A DNA stretch of 64,000 nt, from contig CM041465.1 in the NCBI GenBank assembly GCA_023213395.1, positions 135,601,741-135,665,740 on the forward strand, in the 5' to 3' direction. The DNA comes from Cycas panzhihuaensis (taxonomy: Eukaryota; Cycadophyta). Made by a program: the position numbers and the translations under genes. Shown in pieces: positions 48,231-59,850 of the stretch (positions are counted from its first letter, which is position 1; every line of letters begins with the position of its first letter). The notes under the pieces are model-generated. The model had not been told where the DNA came from. It saw only the letters and a program-made list of their open reading frames with translations, and searched no databases.

Positions 48231-48895
48231 AGTCTAATTTATCTTACACACATCTACCTCGACATTTCTTATGTTGTTGCTTTATGCTCCAGATATATGC
48301 AACAACCACATGAATCTCACTGGAAAATAACCAAACGAATCTTATGCTATCTAAAGAATACTGTGTTTTATGGTTTAACTTATAACTTTTATAATAAACC
48401 ATTAACATTAATTGGATATACAGATTTCGATTGGGTAGGTGATTCAAATGATCGTAAATCTACTTCCGGTTATGTATTTTTTATTGATTCCTCACCTATT
48501 ACTTGGTTAAGCAAAAAAATGCAGGCACTAGCATTATCAACAACTAAAGCTGAATATCGAGCATTAGTCGAAACTGGTAAAGAAGCACTTTGGCTAAAAT
48601 CACTACTAAATGAAATTAGTCTGACTTTAAACTCTTCAATTGAAATTAAAGTTGATAATCAAGGTGTAATTGCTATTACTACTAATCTTGTTTATCATTC
48701 TAGAACTAAACATATTGAATTACATCAACATTTTATTTATAATTTAGTTACTGATAATATTATTTGTTTGTCTTATTATCCAACAGATTTACAGATTACT
48801 GACATTCTTATGAAGTCATTAACTGAACCAAAGTTTTTACATCTCAAAGATTTATTGCAGATAAAAGAAGTCTCCATCAAAGGGGGATCATCGTG
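48231..48895 (+). pseudogene. Copia-B RNase H (199-codon open frame)
   Basis: The best preserved coding segment in the window: open from 48297 to 48896. It contains the copia RNase H order GYTDFDWVGDSNDRKSTSG (first Asp), STTKAEYRAL (Glu), KVDNQGVIAI (second Asp), KHIELHQHFI and DILMKSL at the C-terminus. All three acidic residues are present. It is the C-terminal domain of pol rather than a separate gene; the Met at 48297 is not a real start. Confidence 0.9.
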
Positions 48896-48932
48896 ATGAA
48901 GATCTTCTTTCCTCTTCAGTACAAAAGTTTAC

Positions 48933-48944
48933 ATTAAAGGGGGA
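48933..48944 (+). other. Copia-B polypurine tract
   Basis: ATTAAAGGGGGA immediately before the 3' LTR; plus-strand primer for reverse transcription. A near-identical copy, ATCAAAGGGGGATCA, lies 54 bases upstream at about 48878, at the end of the RNase H frame. Confidence 0.9.
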
Positions 48945-49364
48945 TGTTAGATTATATAATACAAACTTATGTATTTTAATGTTATTATTTAAGTCACATG
49001 TATTTAAGTGATTCTAAAGTTGTAAACTTATGTTTAAAATTAATTGAATTATGGATGGTCGTTGAAATGTGGAACTGCATTCCAATGAACCTCCATCCTA
49101 TTTATTAGGTTCCTAGATTCATGGAATTAGTTCCAAGAATCTAGGAGGTTTGTCCTTATGCCTGAAACCAGGTTGTTTTAGAGGTTAGTTATTGTATTAT
49201 TTTTTTAATTCATTTATTAATTCAATTTAGATTAGGAGGTGGTTTTCCTTCCTCAGAAGGGGTTTTCCACCTGTTAATCCTGTGTACATGTGCATTGTCA
49301 TTTTTCTATATTTTTCCTTTTATACCTATGATTTAATAATTATGTGCATGTGCCTATTCCATCA
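48945..49364 (+). repeat. Copia-B 3' LTR
   Basis: 420 bp, TGTTAGATTATATAATAC to CCATCA. Compared with the 5' LTR it lacks about 14 bp near position 60. Confidence 0.95.
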
Positions 49365-50860
49365 CAAATGAGCCACATCCTTGGTAGGACCTACCCCTCT
49401 TCATTTTAAGGAAGAGAACATAATTCTTGTAGGTGATACTATTGATATTGACTTAGAGCTAGGTGATACTCCCAAGATAATCAAAATTAGAGTGGATTCC
49501 TCCCTTGAAGAGACCTCTGAATTTAAGAATCGTTTCCTTGAATTTAGTTTAGTTTTTACTTGGGATTATAATGATATGTATGGCCTTCACCTAGATTTTG
49601 TTGTCCACAATATCACTACCATCCCAGTCACTAATCTAAAACATTAAAAATAAAGACCTATAATTCCTCTTATATTAACTATAATTAAATAAGAGATTGA
49701 GAAATTTTTAAAAGATGGATTCATAGAAAGTATTGACTATTCTTAATAGGTTTCAAACATAGTCCCTATTACTAAAAAGAATGGACCTATCTGCATATGC
49801 ATTGATTTTTATGATATTAATGATATTTGCCCAAAGGATAATTTTTCTCTCCCATTTTTAGATTAGATTTGGGATCAAATTATAAGCTTCAAAGTTATGT
49901 CTCTTATAGATGACTTCTTAGGTTATGATCAAATACTTGTCTCTCTTGAGGATTGCCATTAGATAGCCTTACTACTTATTAGGGAAATTTTTCTTATAAA
50001 TTCATGCTATTTGGTCTTTAAAATGTTGGAGTTATGTACTAATGGGTTATGGTATTCATCTCTTATGACTTAAATGGTATTATAATTATAATCTATTTAG
50101 ATGACATATTTTCTATATCATGATGATGATAGGATCATATACAAGATTTATGAGCCATATTTAAAAGATATCATAAGTTTTGTCTTTATTTGAACCAAAA
50201 CAAATGTGTGTTTATAGTCACATCAGGCATCATGCTGGGTAATATTATTTTATATGATGGAATTAGGATTGACCTAAACAAGGTTAAAGCTATCATTAAA
50301 ATGCCTCTCCCTCAAACATAAAAATAAGTGAAGTCATTCCTTAGAAAACTTGGTTTCCTTTGGTGTTTCATTGGTAATTTTACCTTGGATGCCAAACCCC
50401 TTATAAATTTGTAGAAGAAAGAAGTCTCCCTAACTTGGACTCCTTTGATAAGTTGAAATAAGTGTTAGTCTCTTATCCTATCCTTGTTTCTCCTATGTTT
50501 AATAATCCTTTCATTTTGTACACATCCTCCACTAAATAATCTTTAGTTGGAATGTTGGCTTAGGAGGATGACTTGGTAGGAAGCAAGCCATCTATTTTAT
50601 AAGTAGAATATTAGTTACAACAGAGCTCTATTAACCTCCTACTAAGAAAGAATGCCTTTCACTAATCTCTACCACTAAGAAGTTATGCCATTACCTCTTA
50701 GGTAACACCATTTTTCTTATTATTCAATCAAATCCCATTAGGTATTTACTTATCAAGATTGATCTTATGGGTCATTTGGGTAAATGGGCCTTGTTATTAT
50801 AGGAGTTTAACTTTCATATTGTCAATTAAAAGTCCAAAAAAAGAATGTTTGTTACTAAGA
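49365..50860 (+). pseudogene. Gypsy-1 reverse transcriptase and gypsy RNase H, decayed
   Basis: Open segment 49381-49647 is the pre-RT region (IDIDLELGDTP...FTWDYNDMYGLHLD, matching S/TWDY-DM-GL of Tat-like gypsy elements). RT follows with SNIVPITKKNG near 49755-49790, DFYDINDICPKDNF and a polymerase centre IYLDDIF near 50095-50115, YLDD intact. After SFLRKLGF near 50330-50350 comes RNase H (LYTSST, TKKECLSLISTTKKLCHYL). Many stops, including YS-stop-stop-VSN where the family has Gln-Trp. Confidence 0.86.
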
Positions 50861-50929
50861 TAATGGCTAATGCACCATTACCAAATCCTTTAAATAAAAT
50901 TATAGGTGATAGACTTCCTAATGAGAACA

Positions 50930-52170
50930 TTCTTCTAGTGGAGATTGTTCCTCTAGAAGATGCATGGTACAAAGAAATTAAGTCTTATTTGCATAACTAA
51001 ACTCTCCCTTCCTCTTCTTCTTCAAAGAAGAGAAGGAAAATTTAGGTCGTTGTATATCAATATTTGTTACTTGATGACATTCTCTATATCTATTCATTTG
51101 ATTGGATTTTATTGAGATATTTATCACCTAACAAAGTCTATACTACTTTAGTTGAGTATCATGATGGTATTTGTAGAGACCATTTTGGGGGTCAATCTAC
51201 CATTCAATGCATTCTATGTATGGGATATTAATAGTCATCATTGTTTAAGGACACTCATATTTATGTTCATAAGTGTGAGAAATATCAATCACATGCTATA
51301 TTAATCTATCTCTCCTTAGCCTTTTTCCCAATGGGGTTTAGACCTTATTGCGTAAAATTTCCCTCCATCTTTAAATAGGCATAAGTTCATTATCACTGCT
51401 ATCGAGAACTTTATAAGGTAGAGTGAATCCATTCCTTTAGTTTTAGTTATAGGAAAGATAGTTACCACATTTATTTTTCAACATATTATTTGTAGGTTTG
51501 GTGTGCTAAATGTTATCATTACTAATAATGAAACTTCATTTTGTAATCCATATGCGAAAGAACTATATAAAAAGTTCCATATCACCCATCTATTGTTAAC
51601 CCCATACCATCCCCAAGATAATGGCCAAGTTGAAGTATTTAATAAAACTTTGGCTAAGATTCTATTAAATATTGTGTCTACTTCACACCATGACTGACAT
51701 ACATAATTATTCCCTATATTGTGGGTATATTGTACATCCATCAAGAATGCCACTTGGCATGATACCATTTTCTCTAGTCTATGGTGTTGAAGTTGTTTTA
51801 CCTTCAGAGATAGAAATTCTATCCCTAACTATTTCCTTGAAAGAATTTACCAATGAAGAGTTTCAGAGAGAAGCTCATCTTTTGGAGATTAAAAAGGTTG
51901 AATAAAATATGTTGGACTACTTTATAAAATAATTTAGCTTTTAAAGCTAGAATTTAAGTTGCACAAGATAAGTAGTTAAGACCTCATAATTTTCATGCTA
52001 GAGATAAAGTTTTGAAACTTGAATACTTGTATAATAAAAAATATAAATTCATACTTAAGTAGGTGGGATCATACCTAGTAGTTCAAGATCTAGAGAATGC
52101 TGCCTATCATGTTTCTACTTTAGAAGAAGTAGAGTTTCAAAATCTTGTTAATTCATAACTTTTAAGAAGG
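50930..52170 (+). pseudogene. Gypsy-1 integrase, decayed
   Basis: HHCC remnants near 51180-51300 (HFGG...HKCEKYQSH). Core: ITAIENFI in place of the first Asp region; IITNNETSFCNP with Asn (51524-51526) at the second catalytic position; catalytic Glu kept in NGQVEVFNKTLAK near 51625-51655. 51672-51905 is the conserved GMIPFSLVYGVEVVLPSEIE block shifted in frame. It ends LLRRFYA near 52175. The minus-strand frame 51478-51768 is a shadow. Confidence 0.86.
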
Positions 52171-52783
52171 TTTTATGCTTAATTTTTACTTTCTCCATAA
52201 TAAGTGTAAACTACAACTCCAAAAGTGTTATTGTCAAATGAGATTAAACTAGGGACAATCTTCTTCTTCTTTACTTCTATAAATAATTGAGTTCTTTTAA
52301 GTTTCCTTATATATGCCCTATCCCTAATGATCATGTAAAACTACTACCCTTTCCATAGCCATGTGCATTAGTCATTAGGTCATTATTTCCATCTTGAGTA
52401 TTCTCTTAATTCTTTTTTTAGGCTTCTGTTTTAAGCTACAAGGTCAAAAGAGAAGTTAAGGCCCCAGTTTTACGCTATAAGTTGCATCCGAATAGGGAAC
52501 TTAAGTCATCAACTTCAGTTAGTATGTGAGCTACTTAGTTTATCCTTTATATTCATCTTTTAGTATAGAGATTCTGGTTTGTTTGTCCATCATGATCTCA
52601 ATTATGATTAAAACCTATTTGATATTTTTTTGTCGTTGTCATTAACCTAGACATGATTTCACCTTTCTCTCTTTATACTCAAAACTACTCTTCTATTTAT
52701 CATTTTTTATTCTTAATTGATTAATTCCCACTACTTTCCTTTATTAATAACTTAGTCTCTAAGTTTTGGTTCCTATTCTTTCC

Positions 52784-53225
52784 ATGGCATTGAGCATATG
52801 TACTGACAAAGGTAATAGAGGTAACTCAGGACCATATGTTACTACATGGTTGATCTATGATTAATTAGAGAATATGTTTACTTCTAATAGTTTATTTCTA
52901 CTTAGGGTAATCAATAATGATATTGAATATATTATCATTATAAGAGCTTTGATTGATGTGTTACACTCCTACCATGGTCCCATTAGCCTTTATTCTGACT
53001 CTCAACTTATAGTTTATTAGTTGGTTAGAATATATCATATTCGATTCCCTTAGTTCCTTACCCTTTATCATCAGGATTTACTATTGATGTCTTCCTTTTT
53101 TTAGTCACTATTTAACATATCTCATGTGCCCATGATATTAAAGTTGATGTCTTGGTCTCTTATATTTTAAGTAATTATCTTGGTTAGTTCTTTATTTACA
53201 CTAGGGGCATCACTTTAAAATGAGT
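52784..53225 (+). pseudogene. Gypsy-1 second (archaeal/plant-type) RNase H, downstream of integrase
   Basis: From the ATG at 52784, MALSICTDKGNRGNSGPYV gives the first Asp (TDKG), about 45 residues later DIEYIII (Glu), then LYSDSQLIVY (second Asp) and LVRIYHI. This is the RVT_3 family pattern also used by plant L1 elements and Tat-lineage gypsy elements. It is about 0.6 kb past the integrase end and separated from it by stops in all frames. The same arrangement occurs in Gypsy-2. Interrupted by TAA and TAG codons. Confidence 0.8.
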
Positions 53226-53370
53226 ATAAAATATTACTCCATTAAGAGTATAAACTAGGGACCTAAATATTATATTATTACTTTTGTGGACTTTCAAATG
53301 TCATCTTTTTCAAACCCCCAATAAAAATAGAAACACAAGTCTTATGAAGTCAAACTTGGTATACTTAATA

Positions 53371-53382
53371 ATTAAGAGGAAG
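53371..53382 (+). other. Gypsy-1 polypurine tract (candidate)
   Basis: ATTAAGAGGAAG directly followed by TGTTAGAAAAG, a plausible LTR start shared in its first nine bases with 22931. Confidence 0.55.
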
Positions 53383-54976
53383 TGTTAGAAAAGATAGAAC
53401 CATGTGAGAATCATAGGCAAAGGAGGACCTTAATAGGGGGCAAGTCCCTCAAAATCTCTTACCCCTTAGAACAAATAAATAAGAATCCAACATATTCAAG
53501 AGACTAGTTGCTTACTGAGTAAGTTTTCTTACTCACTTGATAAGTAACTAGTTTCTTTTCAGAAATATCATATGAATGTTAGTCTTCTGAGTTTTTCTTG
53601 TATTGATGAATATTCATATGACCCTTCTTGAGTATGTTATATAAGTTATATTAGGTTCATAGTTTAAGGGAAACCTATATAATTCTAATCTTATCTTCTA
53701 CTCTTATAAACTTGAAGTTGTTTTGATTTCTTCAAATCATTTCTGATTTATAGAAATATAATTATCAATCCTTTCTAGTTACTCCTTCCTAGTCTTATGC
53801 CTACTTGTCTTATTCCAATACTTCTTTTATTTCTATTTAAAGGGATTCCATCACTTTAGGAAATAAATAAATAAACAAATAAAAGTAAAAAAAAAAATCA
53901 TATTATTTTGATATTAGCTATAATATAGAGTATGTTTTTTGACCATATATTTTAATGTAGGAAAACAAATAAGGATACAGATAATGAGGTTAGAATTAAT
54001 ATTTTATTCATATATTTAAAACCAAAAATGGAAGTGACAATATATATGTAGTTGGCTCTCTCCGAGGTGGCTATCATCTCCCATGTTGAATAGCCATGCT
54101 ATCTAATAAAGCCACTCTCCTATTTCTTATAGAATAGTCATCCTCTATTGATCATAGCTCTATCTTATAAAGTCTTAGTTGTATCATTGTGTCCTAGTAG
54201 ATATTATGTTCTTATATAGCTGGACAAAGTACTCTATCTGATCTCTAAGTAGAGCTCGATCATTGACATGTCATATAGGAGGGTCTTTTGAGGAAGACAC
54301 ATATAGAAGTAGAATATCTAATAACCTCCTTACCTTGAACATTGTCAATGTCTCCTCACCTACTAACTCATTAATCTATAATCAAGTGATTATCATCAAA
54401 GTACAACAATGAAATAAACTTCTAATATAGGAGAGTATAAGTACCTATTAGCCATGTTGCTTCTTCTTCTATTGGTTATGCTATAGTCCCTTATATTGGA
54501 TATTAGGGAATCTCTTCCCCTCCTCCTCCATCATCATCTACCATGGCTTCTTAGCCCTCACCCAAGCCTAAGCCCATACTTTATTCAAGTCCATCATCAC
54601 CACCTCCTGCTCCTCCCAACTCTGGAGTAACTTCTCCCTTACCTCTTCTCCCCTCAACCCTAACTCCTCCATCATCACCAGTCATTCCTCTTACTCTTAA
54701 TCATCTAATTATTGAGTAGTATCTCCTTCTTCTCTACCTCTTAGCATAATAAAAGGCCTCCCTACTACTACCCTCCCAACCTCATTTACCTAATCATCAC
54801 TCCATGTTGGCATCCTCTCATATGCATTATGAACTAACTAGTTTCTTGTCATCCTACTTAGTACTAGACTATGAATACTCTTAGCCATAATCCTTGGCCT
54901 ATTATGGTTCTGTGACTGCATATTCCATATGTTCATCCATATATCCATGATATTTAGTTCACTTGGCACTCTTACT
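53383..54976 (+). other. Candidate Gypsy-1 3' LTR start, then unassigned sequence
   Basis: No LTR end was identified. 54540-54715 translates to a Pro/Ser-rich stretch (PSPKPKP..SSPSSPPPAPP) in a frame with stops; it could be gag or host-gene debris. Copia-C2 is inserted at 54977 behind TTACT. Nothing else recognised. Confidence 0.4.
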
Positions 54977-55274
54977 TGAAAAGGGTTAATGTCACAAGGT
55001 CATTAGATTAGTTGACTATTTCTAAAAAGGGTCTTAAGTAAACTTTAAATTAGATCACTTAAGTGAAATGCACATTTATGTGCATTACGTATAATTTCAT
55101 TTCATATAACTCTAATGCTCTCTCTCTCAATATAAAAGTAAAATTTCAATGGAGGAGGCTCATTCTTACTTCCTCATTTTGTGAGAACTAGTTTCTTTCT
55201 CTTGAGTCTCTCTTACTCGCATGTTTGCCTTTATGTTTAGTACATGGAGATGAAGGATAGATCCACTCTTTTCA
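54977..55274 (+). repeat. Copia-C2 5' LTR
   Basis: 298 bp, TGAAAAGGG to CTCTTTTCA; the same length as the other family LTRs except the divergent one at 14766. Confidence 0.93.
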
Positions 55275-55276
55275 TG

Positions 55277-55288
55277 TGGTATCAGAGC
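55277..55288 (+). other. Primer-binding site, Copia-C2
   Basis: TGGTATCAGAGC, perfect initiator tRNA-Met complement, two bases after the LTR. Confidence 0.95.
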
Positions 55289-57299
55289 TTTCTTCCTTCA
55301 TATTCCTCACTTGTACTTGTAATGGAGCCATCACTTCCTTCTCCCCCATAATCTATATGGTGAAGGAGATTGTGAAAGTGGATTTAGAAATATTTTCAAG
55401 TTATTATTATAGCATATTTTGTATTGTTTGCTTTCTATTTCTCTTTTGTAGGTTTAGAAGCATAATATAAGGATTTGTAAGGCCTAAAGATTCAAATCCT
55501 TTGGTGACCATTCATGCTATCTCATTCTTCTTTTCTTTCCCCTCTTTTTGTCCATTTAACAAGGGGAAATGCTACCAAACTTTTTCTAACTTTTAGAAGA
55601 ATGATTGTAAGGGAAGGTTCTACTAATTTTTTTTAAAGAATTTCAATCCATTTAAAATATCCATTATTGTATTCTCTCAACTTGCCCATATTGGGATCTT
55701 GGTGATAAAAAAATAATGGAAATTTTATATGGTATTATATATTGATGAGATATTAGTAACCTAAAATTTTTGTAAAAATAAAATTTGCTTACTAAACTTC
55801 ATAGGTATACAAAATCCTCTAAAGAGATCCAATTAATGTGATTCTAATTATCAAAGATGAGGCTCTGAGTCTACTTTCTAGCATAAAAACTATCACCTAA
55901 TTTTGATGCCGTATGAGGAAGTTATTACTATTTTAGTAAACAATGGTTATTTTTAGTAAGAATTCTAGAAAAATACAATCTCCTAAATTTGTGGCACTGC
56001 CAAAAACTTTCTAGAACTCTTTTGGACCTAATTCCACTTCCCAAATATGAAACACTGAGTCTAGTTTATATCACAAAAATTAGTAATCCATTTTGTTATC
56101 ATGGGAGAAAGTTATTATTGATTTAGTAAAGACTATTTTCTTTTGTATTAAAAAAATAAAAAGTGGAGAAAATTTCTTCCTTCTTTTTATAAGGCTTAAA
56201 AGCCCATTGTAATTGTGAGAAAAAACACCTGGATCAAAGAAATGTACTCACTCACTTATTATTATTTTATTTTAGCACTCCAAAATCACTCAAAGCAAGC
56301 ACTCTAAAGACACTCCAAGTAAGCAGTCCAAAAGCACTCTAAGCAAGCATTCTATTTTCAGTTAAATATACGTTTGATGCAATTCGATAATCTTTTTACT
56401 CTTACTAAAAGGAATGTATCACGTATGCTATTTTTTGCCATCTTATGCCTATTCACACACTTACCAAGGTTGAGATACCTTAGTTGGAAGAATGCCATAC
56501 TATAAAGGAGATGTGGGTTTCAAGTTGGGACTGGACTAAACCAAAATATTAGTGAGGTTTGGTTAGCCATACCATCATGCCTCAATCACGGATCATCTTG
56601 ATAACTAACTAAGAAAACTAAAAATTTAATAGAAGATTAAAATATACCTAATCCAATATCTGTCATAGCCATAGGTATGCATGCACCACTCTTTAGAAGA
56701 GGTATATAGCTGCTCATTAGTGTATTAGGTAAGGATTGGGAGTACTTGGGCTCCGTTGTGACTTGGATTTCATCACCAGGCACAATTGTAGGTATCGCAA
56801 GTAAAGGCCACCTTAATTCTATTAGAAGCCTAGGAATCCCTTCAATAACCTCAACTACATGTTAGATATAAGTTAGAGGTTATTAGGTTGATTACACATC
56901 TTACATTTGAGTTTCAAGTTATGTATACCCAATAATGTCAGCTTCTACTATAATCTTGTATATTGATCACTTATTTATTTGTAAAAAGTGATTCATAGTG
57001 TAATCATAATCATAGTGCTTCTCATATTCCTATTGTATCAGGTTAATATTTGACACAAGTATTAGTAGTTAATTTTCATCATAGTACTTCTTATATTCCT
57101 ATTATATCAGGTTAATATTTGTCACAAGTGTTGCTGATTTTTCTCTAAGTTGCTCCCTTCATCTTTAAGCAACTATTCTTACTTCTTCTTCCTTCTACTA
57201 CACTACTACATTACATCTCCCATTTATAAACTGTGATTGGTTATTTATCACCATCACTTTTATAATCCCTTGTTCATTTCTTCCATTCTCAAAAGATAC
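55289..57299 (+). other. Copia-C2 5' leader with tandem repeats
   Basis: Contains a 24-bp tandem repeat (56274-56354; unit AGCAAGCACTCTAAAG-type, starts at 56294, 56318 and 56342) and the family 69-bp duplication (57011-57148). The PBS-proximal short frame at 55276-55470 is cut shorter than in other copies. Confidence 0.72.
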
Positions 57300-58260
57300 C
57301 ATATCTTCACAATTCAAGCAAAATGTGAACTGCATTCTAAAAAGGAAAGAAAATTGGGACATGTGATTCACCGGTATCATAAATGTTGCAAAGTATGAAG
57401 GTCTATAGAGAGATCACTTACAACCTACACCATCTATTATAGCTATAGCTACCTCAACTGCTTCTGGAGGAGGTGCTCTAACTACTCCCATTGAAGTTGC
57501 AGCTATATGCCAATGGGAACTTGATGATGATTAAATCCATGCAGGGATACTGCTTGTCACTAATATAACATGGAAAGTTCTTGAAGTTCTTAGAAAGAAC
57601 TTTGACACTAAATCAGACTTAGAATTTGTTCACTTAGTGCTAAAGATGAACAAATTGAAAATGCAGAAAGGACACGCAAGTGAGACAATCAATTCCCTTC
57701 GTCCAATCAAGTAAGCCATTGATAAAGATTTTAAAACTTAATGCATTACATGGGCTTTCTTAATTCAGTCATGTCTCCATATCCCAGATTATAAAAATCT
57801 ACTAGGAAGTCTTAAATCTAGTGGCACTTTAAAGACCCTAAACTTTGAAGCTCTTACTGATAAGTTTATTGAATTTGATAAGACCTTTGATACTAACTTT
57901 GCCACTATATCAGATCTAGCTGATGCTACTTTTGAAGTGGAAGAAGATCTTTTTTATACCAAAAACCAAGGTCAATACTTTCATAGAGGATGTAATTCCC
58001 ATGGAAAAGGAAGAGGTAGACAATAAGGACAATGCCCTCTTGGTCAACAAGCTTCTCAACTCCAACAAAAATAGTCTCAAGGCCAAGGCCAAAACAATCA
58101 ACCTAGACTAAGATCCAGTAATCTGAGATAATTCAACCATCCCAATACTTCTTATGGGACTGGAAATCAAATAATTATGTGCCAAAGGTGTAATAGAAAA
58201 GGACATTATACCAAAATTTGTAGAACTACCACTAACAAACTACCAAATTATCAATAGTGT
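57300..58260 (+). pseudogene. Copia-C2 gag, decayed
   Basis: Begins ISSQFKQNVN; the usual ATG has become ATA, and the Gln is kept where the arm copies have TAG. LEVLRKNFDTKSDLEFVH and GTLKTLNFEALTDKF blocks are present. A TAG before SQGQGQ (58072-58074) is shared with the other copies. The zinc knuckle CQRCNRKGHYTKIC near 58180-58220 is complete. It shows what the family nucleocapsid looked like. Confidence 0.85.
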
Positions 58261-58439
58261 CGTGGTGTACATAATGTTGATAATACTTCTTTTGAAGATG
58301 CTTTTGGTGGAATGCAATTTGCTTATGCACACCTTCAAAGAATTGGGACCACTTCATCAAATGTTGTTGATAGATCTACTAAGTATATTGAGGCTCATTG
58401 TAGCTATGCTTATTCACTTTTGCCTTCACCACTTGGAGT

Positions 58440-59850
58440 TATAAATAGTGCCATCTCAAATACTTCATTTTGGATCATGGATACTAGAGCAATAAAACAC
58501 GTGATTTGTCATCACTAGTTCTTTCAAGATTTTAGCTCTGAAATTCATGGTGTTGTACACATGGCTAACAAATCATCTTCGCCATCGAAGGGCTTGGAAC
58601 TGTTTGCCTGAAACTCCTAGGCCTTCCAGATTTTACACTTGTTGATGTTTTATATATTCCTACTCTGAAGTAGAATCTCCTCTCCCTACTCAACCTTATC
58701 TCTTATGGATTTGATTTAAGTGTAACTATAAATAATCAAACTCTCTATGTCATTCACCTTTCTTCAAATACTGTGGTTATGACCAGAATTCTTGATGGCA
58801 AACTTTTTTGACTAACTGGCTCACCATCCTCTAAAGCTAATTATGTTGATGATGACTCTACTTTTACCATAACCCTAACTCCTCAAAAGTTATCCCAAGA
58901 AACCTTATGGAATGCTCGTATGGGCCATATCAAAATTGATCGTTTAAGAGAACTACATGCCATTCTTCCTGCTATGCCTAGGCTCTCCTCTACGCCCTTC
59001 AAATATGAAGTATGTATCATTGCCAAATCTCATATACAACCCTTTCCTTATAGTCAGTGGAAATCTAGCCAACCTTTGTAGCTTGTACAGTTAGATATAT
59101 GTGGTCCTATACCTATCCCTTCTCTTAAACAGAAGTGGTTCTATATTACTTTTGCTGATGATTTTACCAAGAAAGTATGGGTTGCTTTTCTTGCAAAGAA
59201 AGATGAAGCTTTTTCTATGTTTCAAGCTTTCAAGGCCTATGTCAAAAATAAATTTGGATTTAAGATCAAAATACTCAGGACTAACAATGGTGGCGAGTAC
59301 ACATCCAATGAGTTTAAATCATACCTATATCAGCATGGAATCAAACATCAGACCATTGTTGTAGGTACATCCCAACAAAATGGAGTTTCCAAGCACATGA
59401 ATAAGACCATCATAAACATGGCTTGTGCTATGTTAGTATATAAGAATATCCCTATCTATCTTTGGGCTGAGGCTATCTGGATTACTGTGTATTGCATCAA
59501 CACTATTAGTTCCTCCAAGCTCAGCCCCTCTCCATATGAAATATGGTATGGACAAATCCCCTCTATCTCCCACTTCAAAAATTTTAGCTCTACTTGTTAT
59601 GCTTACATTCTGGAGGAACATAGAAATAAGCTTCAAGATAGAGCCATCAAAGGCATCTTTGTTAAATGCCCTATGGATAAAAGGGGGTACAAGGTTTTCA
59701 TACCTTCATAGCATAAAATCATCATTACTAGAGACGTTATCTTTACAGAAACTTAAGATCAATTACTCAGACTTAACTCCAAGATGCCTTCATACTAATT
59801 TAATGATGCTACTAAATTTAATGTCCAGATTCTAAAATTTAGTAGGGGAG
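58440..59850 (+). pseudogene. Copia-C2 protease and integrase, decayed
   Basis: Protease active site is MDTRAIKHV (DTG changed to DTR). TAG after CHH at 58516-58518 is shared with the arm copies. Integrase: GHIKIDRLRELH near 58920-58960 (HH of the finger), FADDFTKKVW near 59150, ILRTNNGGEYTS with Asn at 59283-59285, and NGVSKHMNKT near 59380 in which the catalytic Glu region is altered. The 164-codon open segment 59217-59711 ends at a shared TAG (59709-59711). Confidence 0.87.

Larger units (their letters stand above)
41978..49364 (+). mobile_element. Copia-B, right copy (complete Ty1/copia with TSD)
   Basis: 7387 bp. 5' LTR 41978-42407, PBS 42408-42419, leader to 44950, gag, protease, integrase, RT, RNase H, polypurine tract 48933-48944, 3' LTR 48945-49364. 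Target-site duplication CAAAT at 41973-41977 and 49365-49369 is exact. The two LTRs differ at roughly 25-30 of about 420 aligned positions by my count, mostly transitions, plus one deletion of about 14 bp. The protein order is the standard copia order. Not autonomous now because of stops and a deletion at 46150-46206. Confidence 0.95.
31331..53382 (+). mobile_element. Gypsy-1, Ty3/gypsy element split by two copia insertions
   Basis: Plus-strand element in three pieces: gag 31331-32422, pre-protease and protease 40016-41977, RT to second RNase H 49365-53225. Copia-C (minus) occupies 32423-40015 and Copia-B (plus) 41978-49364. Reading continuity across both insertions is supported by target-site duplications (CCATT/TCATT with one mismatch; CAAAT exact) and by comparison with uninterrupted Gypsy-2. 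A polypurine tract, ATTAAGAGGAAG, at 53371-53382 precedes a candidate 3' LTR. The middle piece is duplicated at 5493-7454. Confidence 0.88.

Noticed and set aside
51478-51768. 96-codon minus-strand frame
   Set aside because: Shadow of Gypsy-1 integrase.
54540-54715. Pro/Ser-rich host protein exon
   Set aside because: The frame has stops on both sides and inside; there is no splice context I can support.
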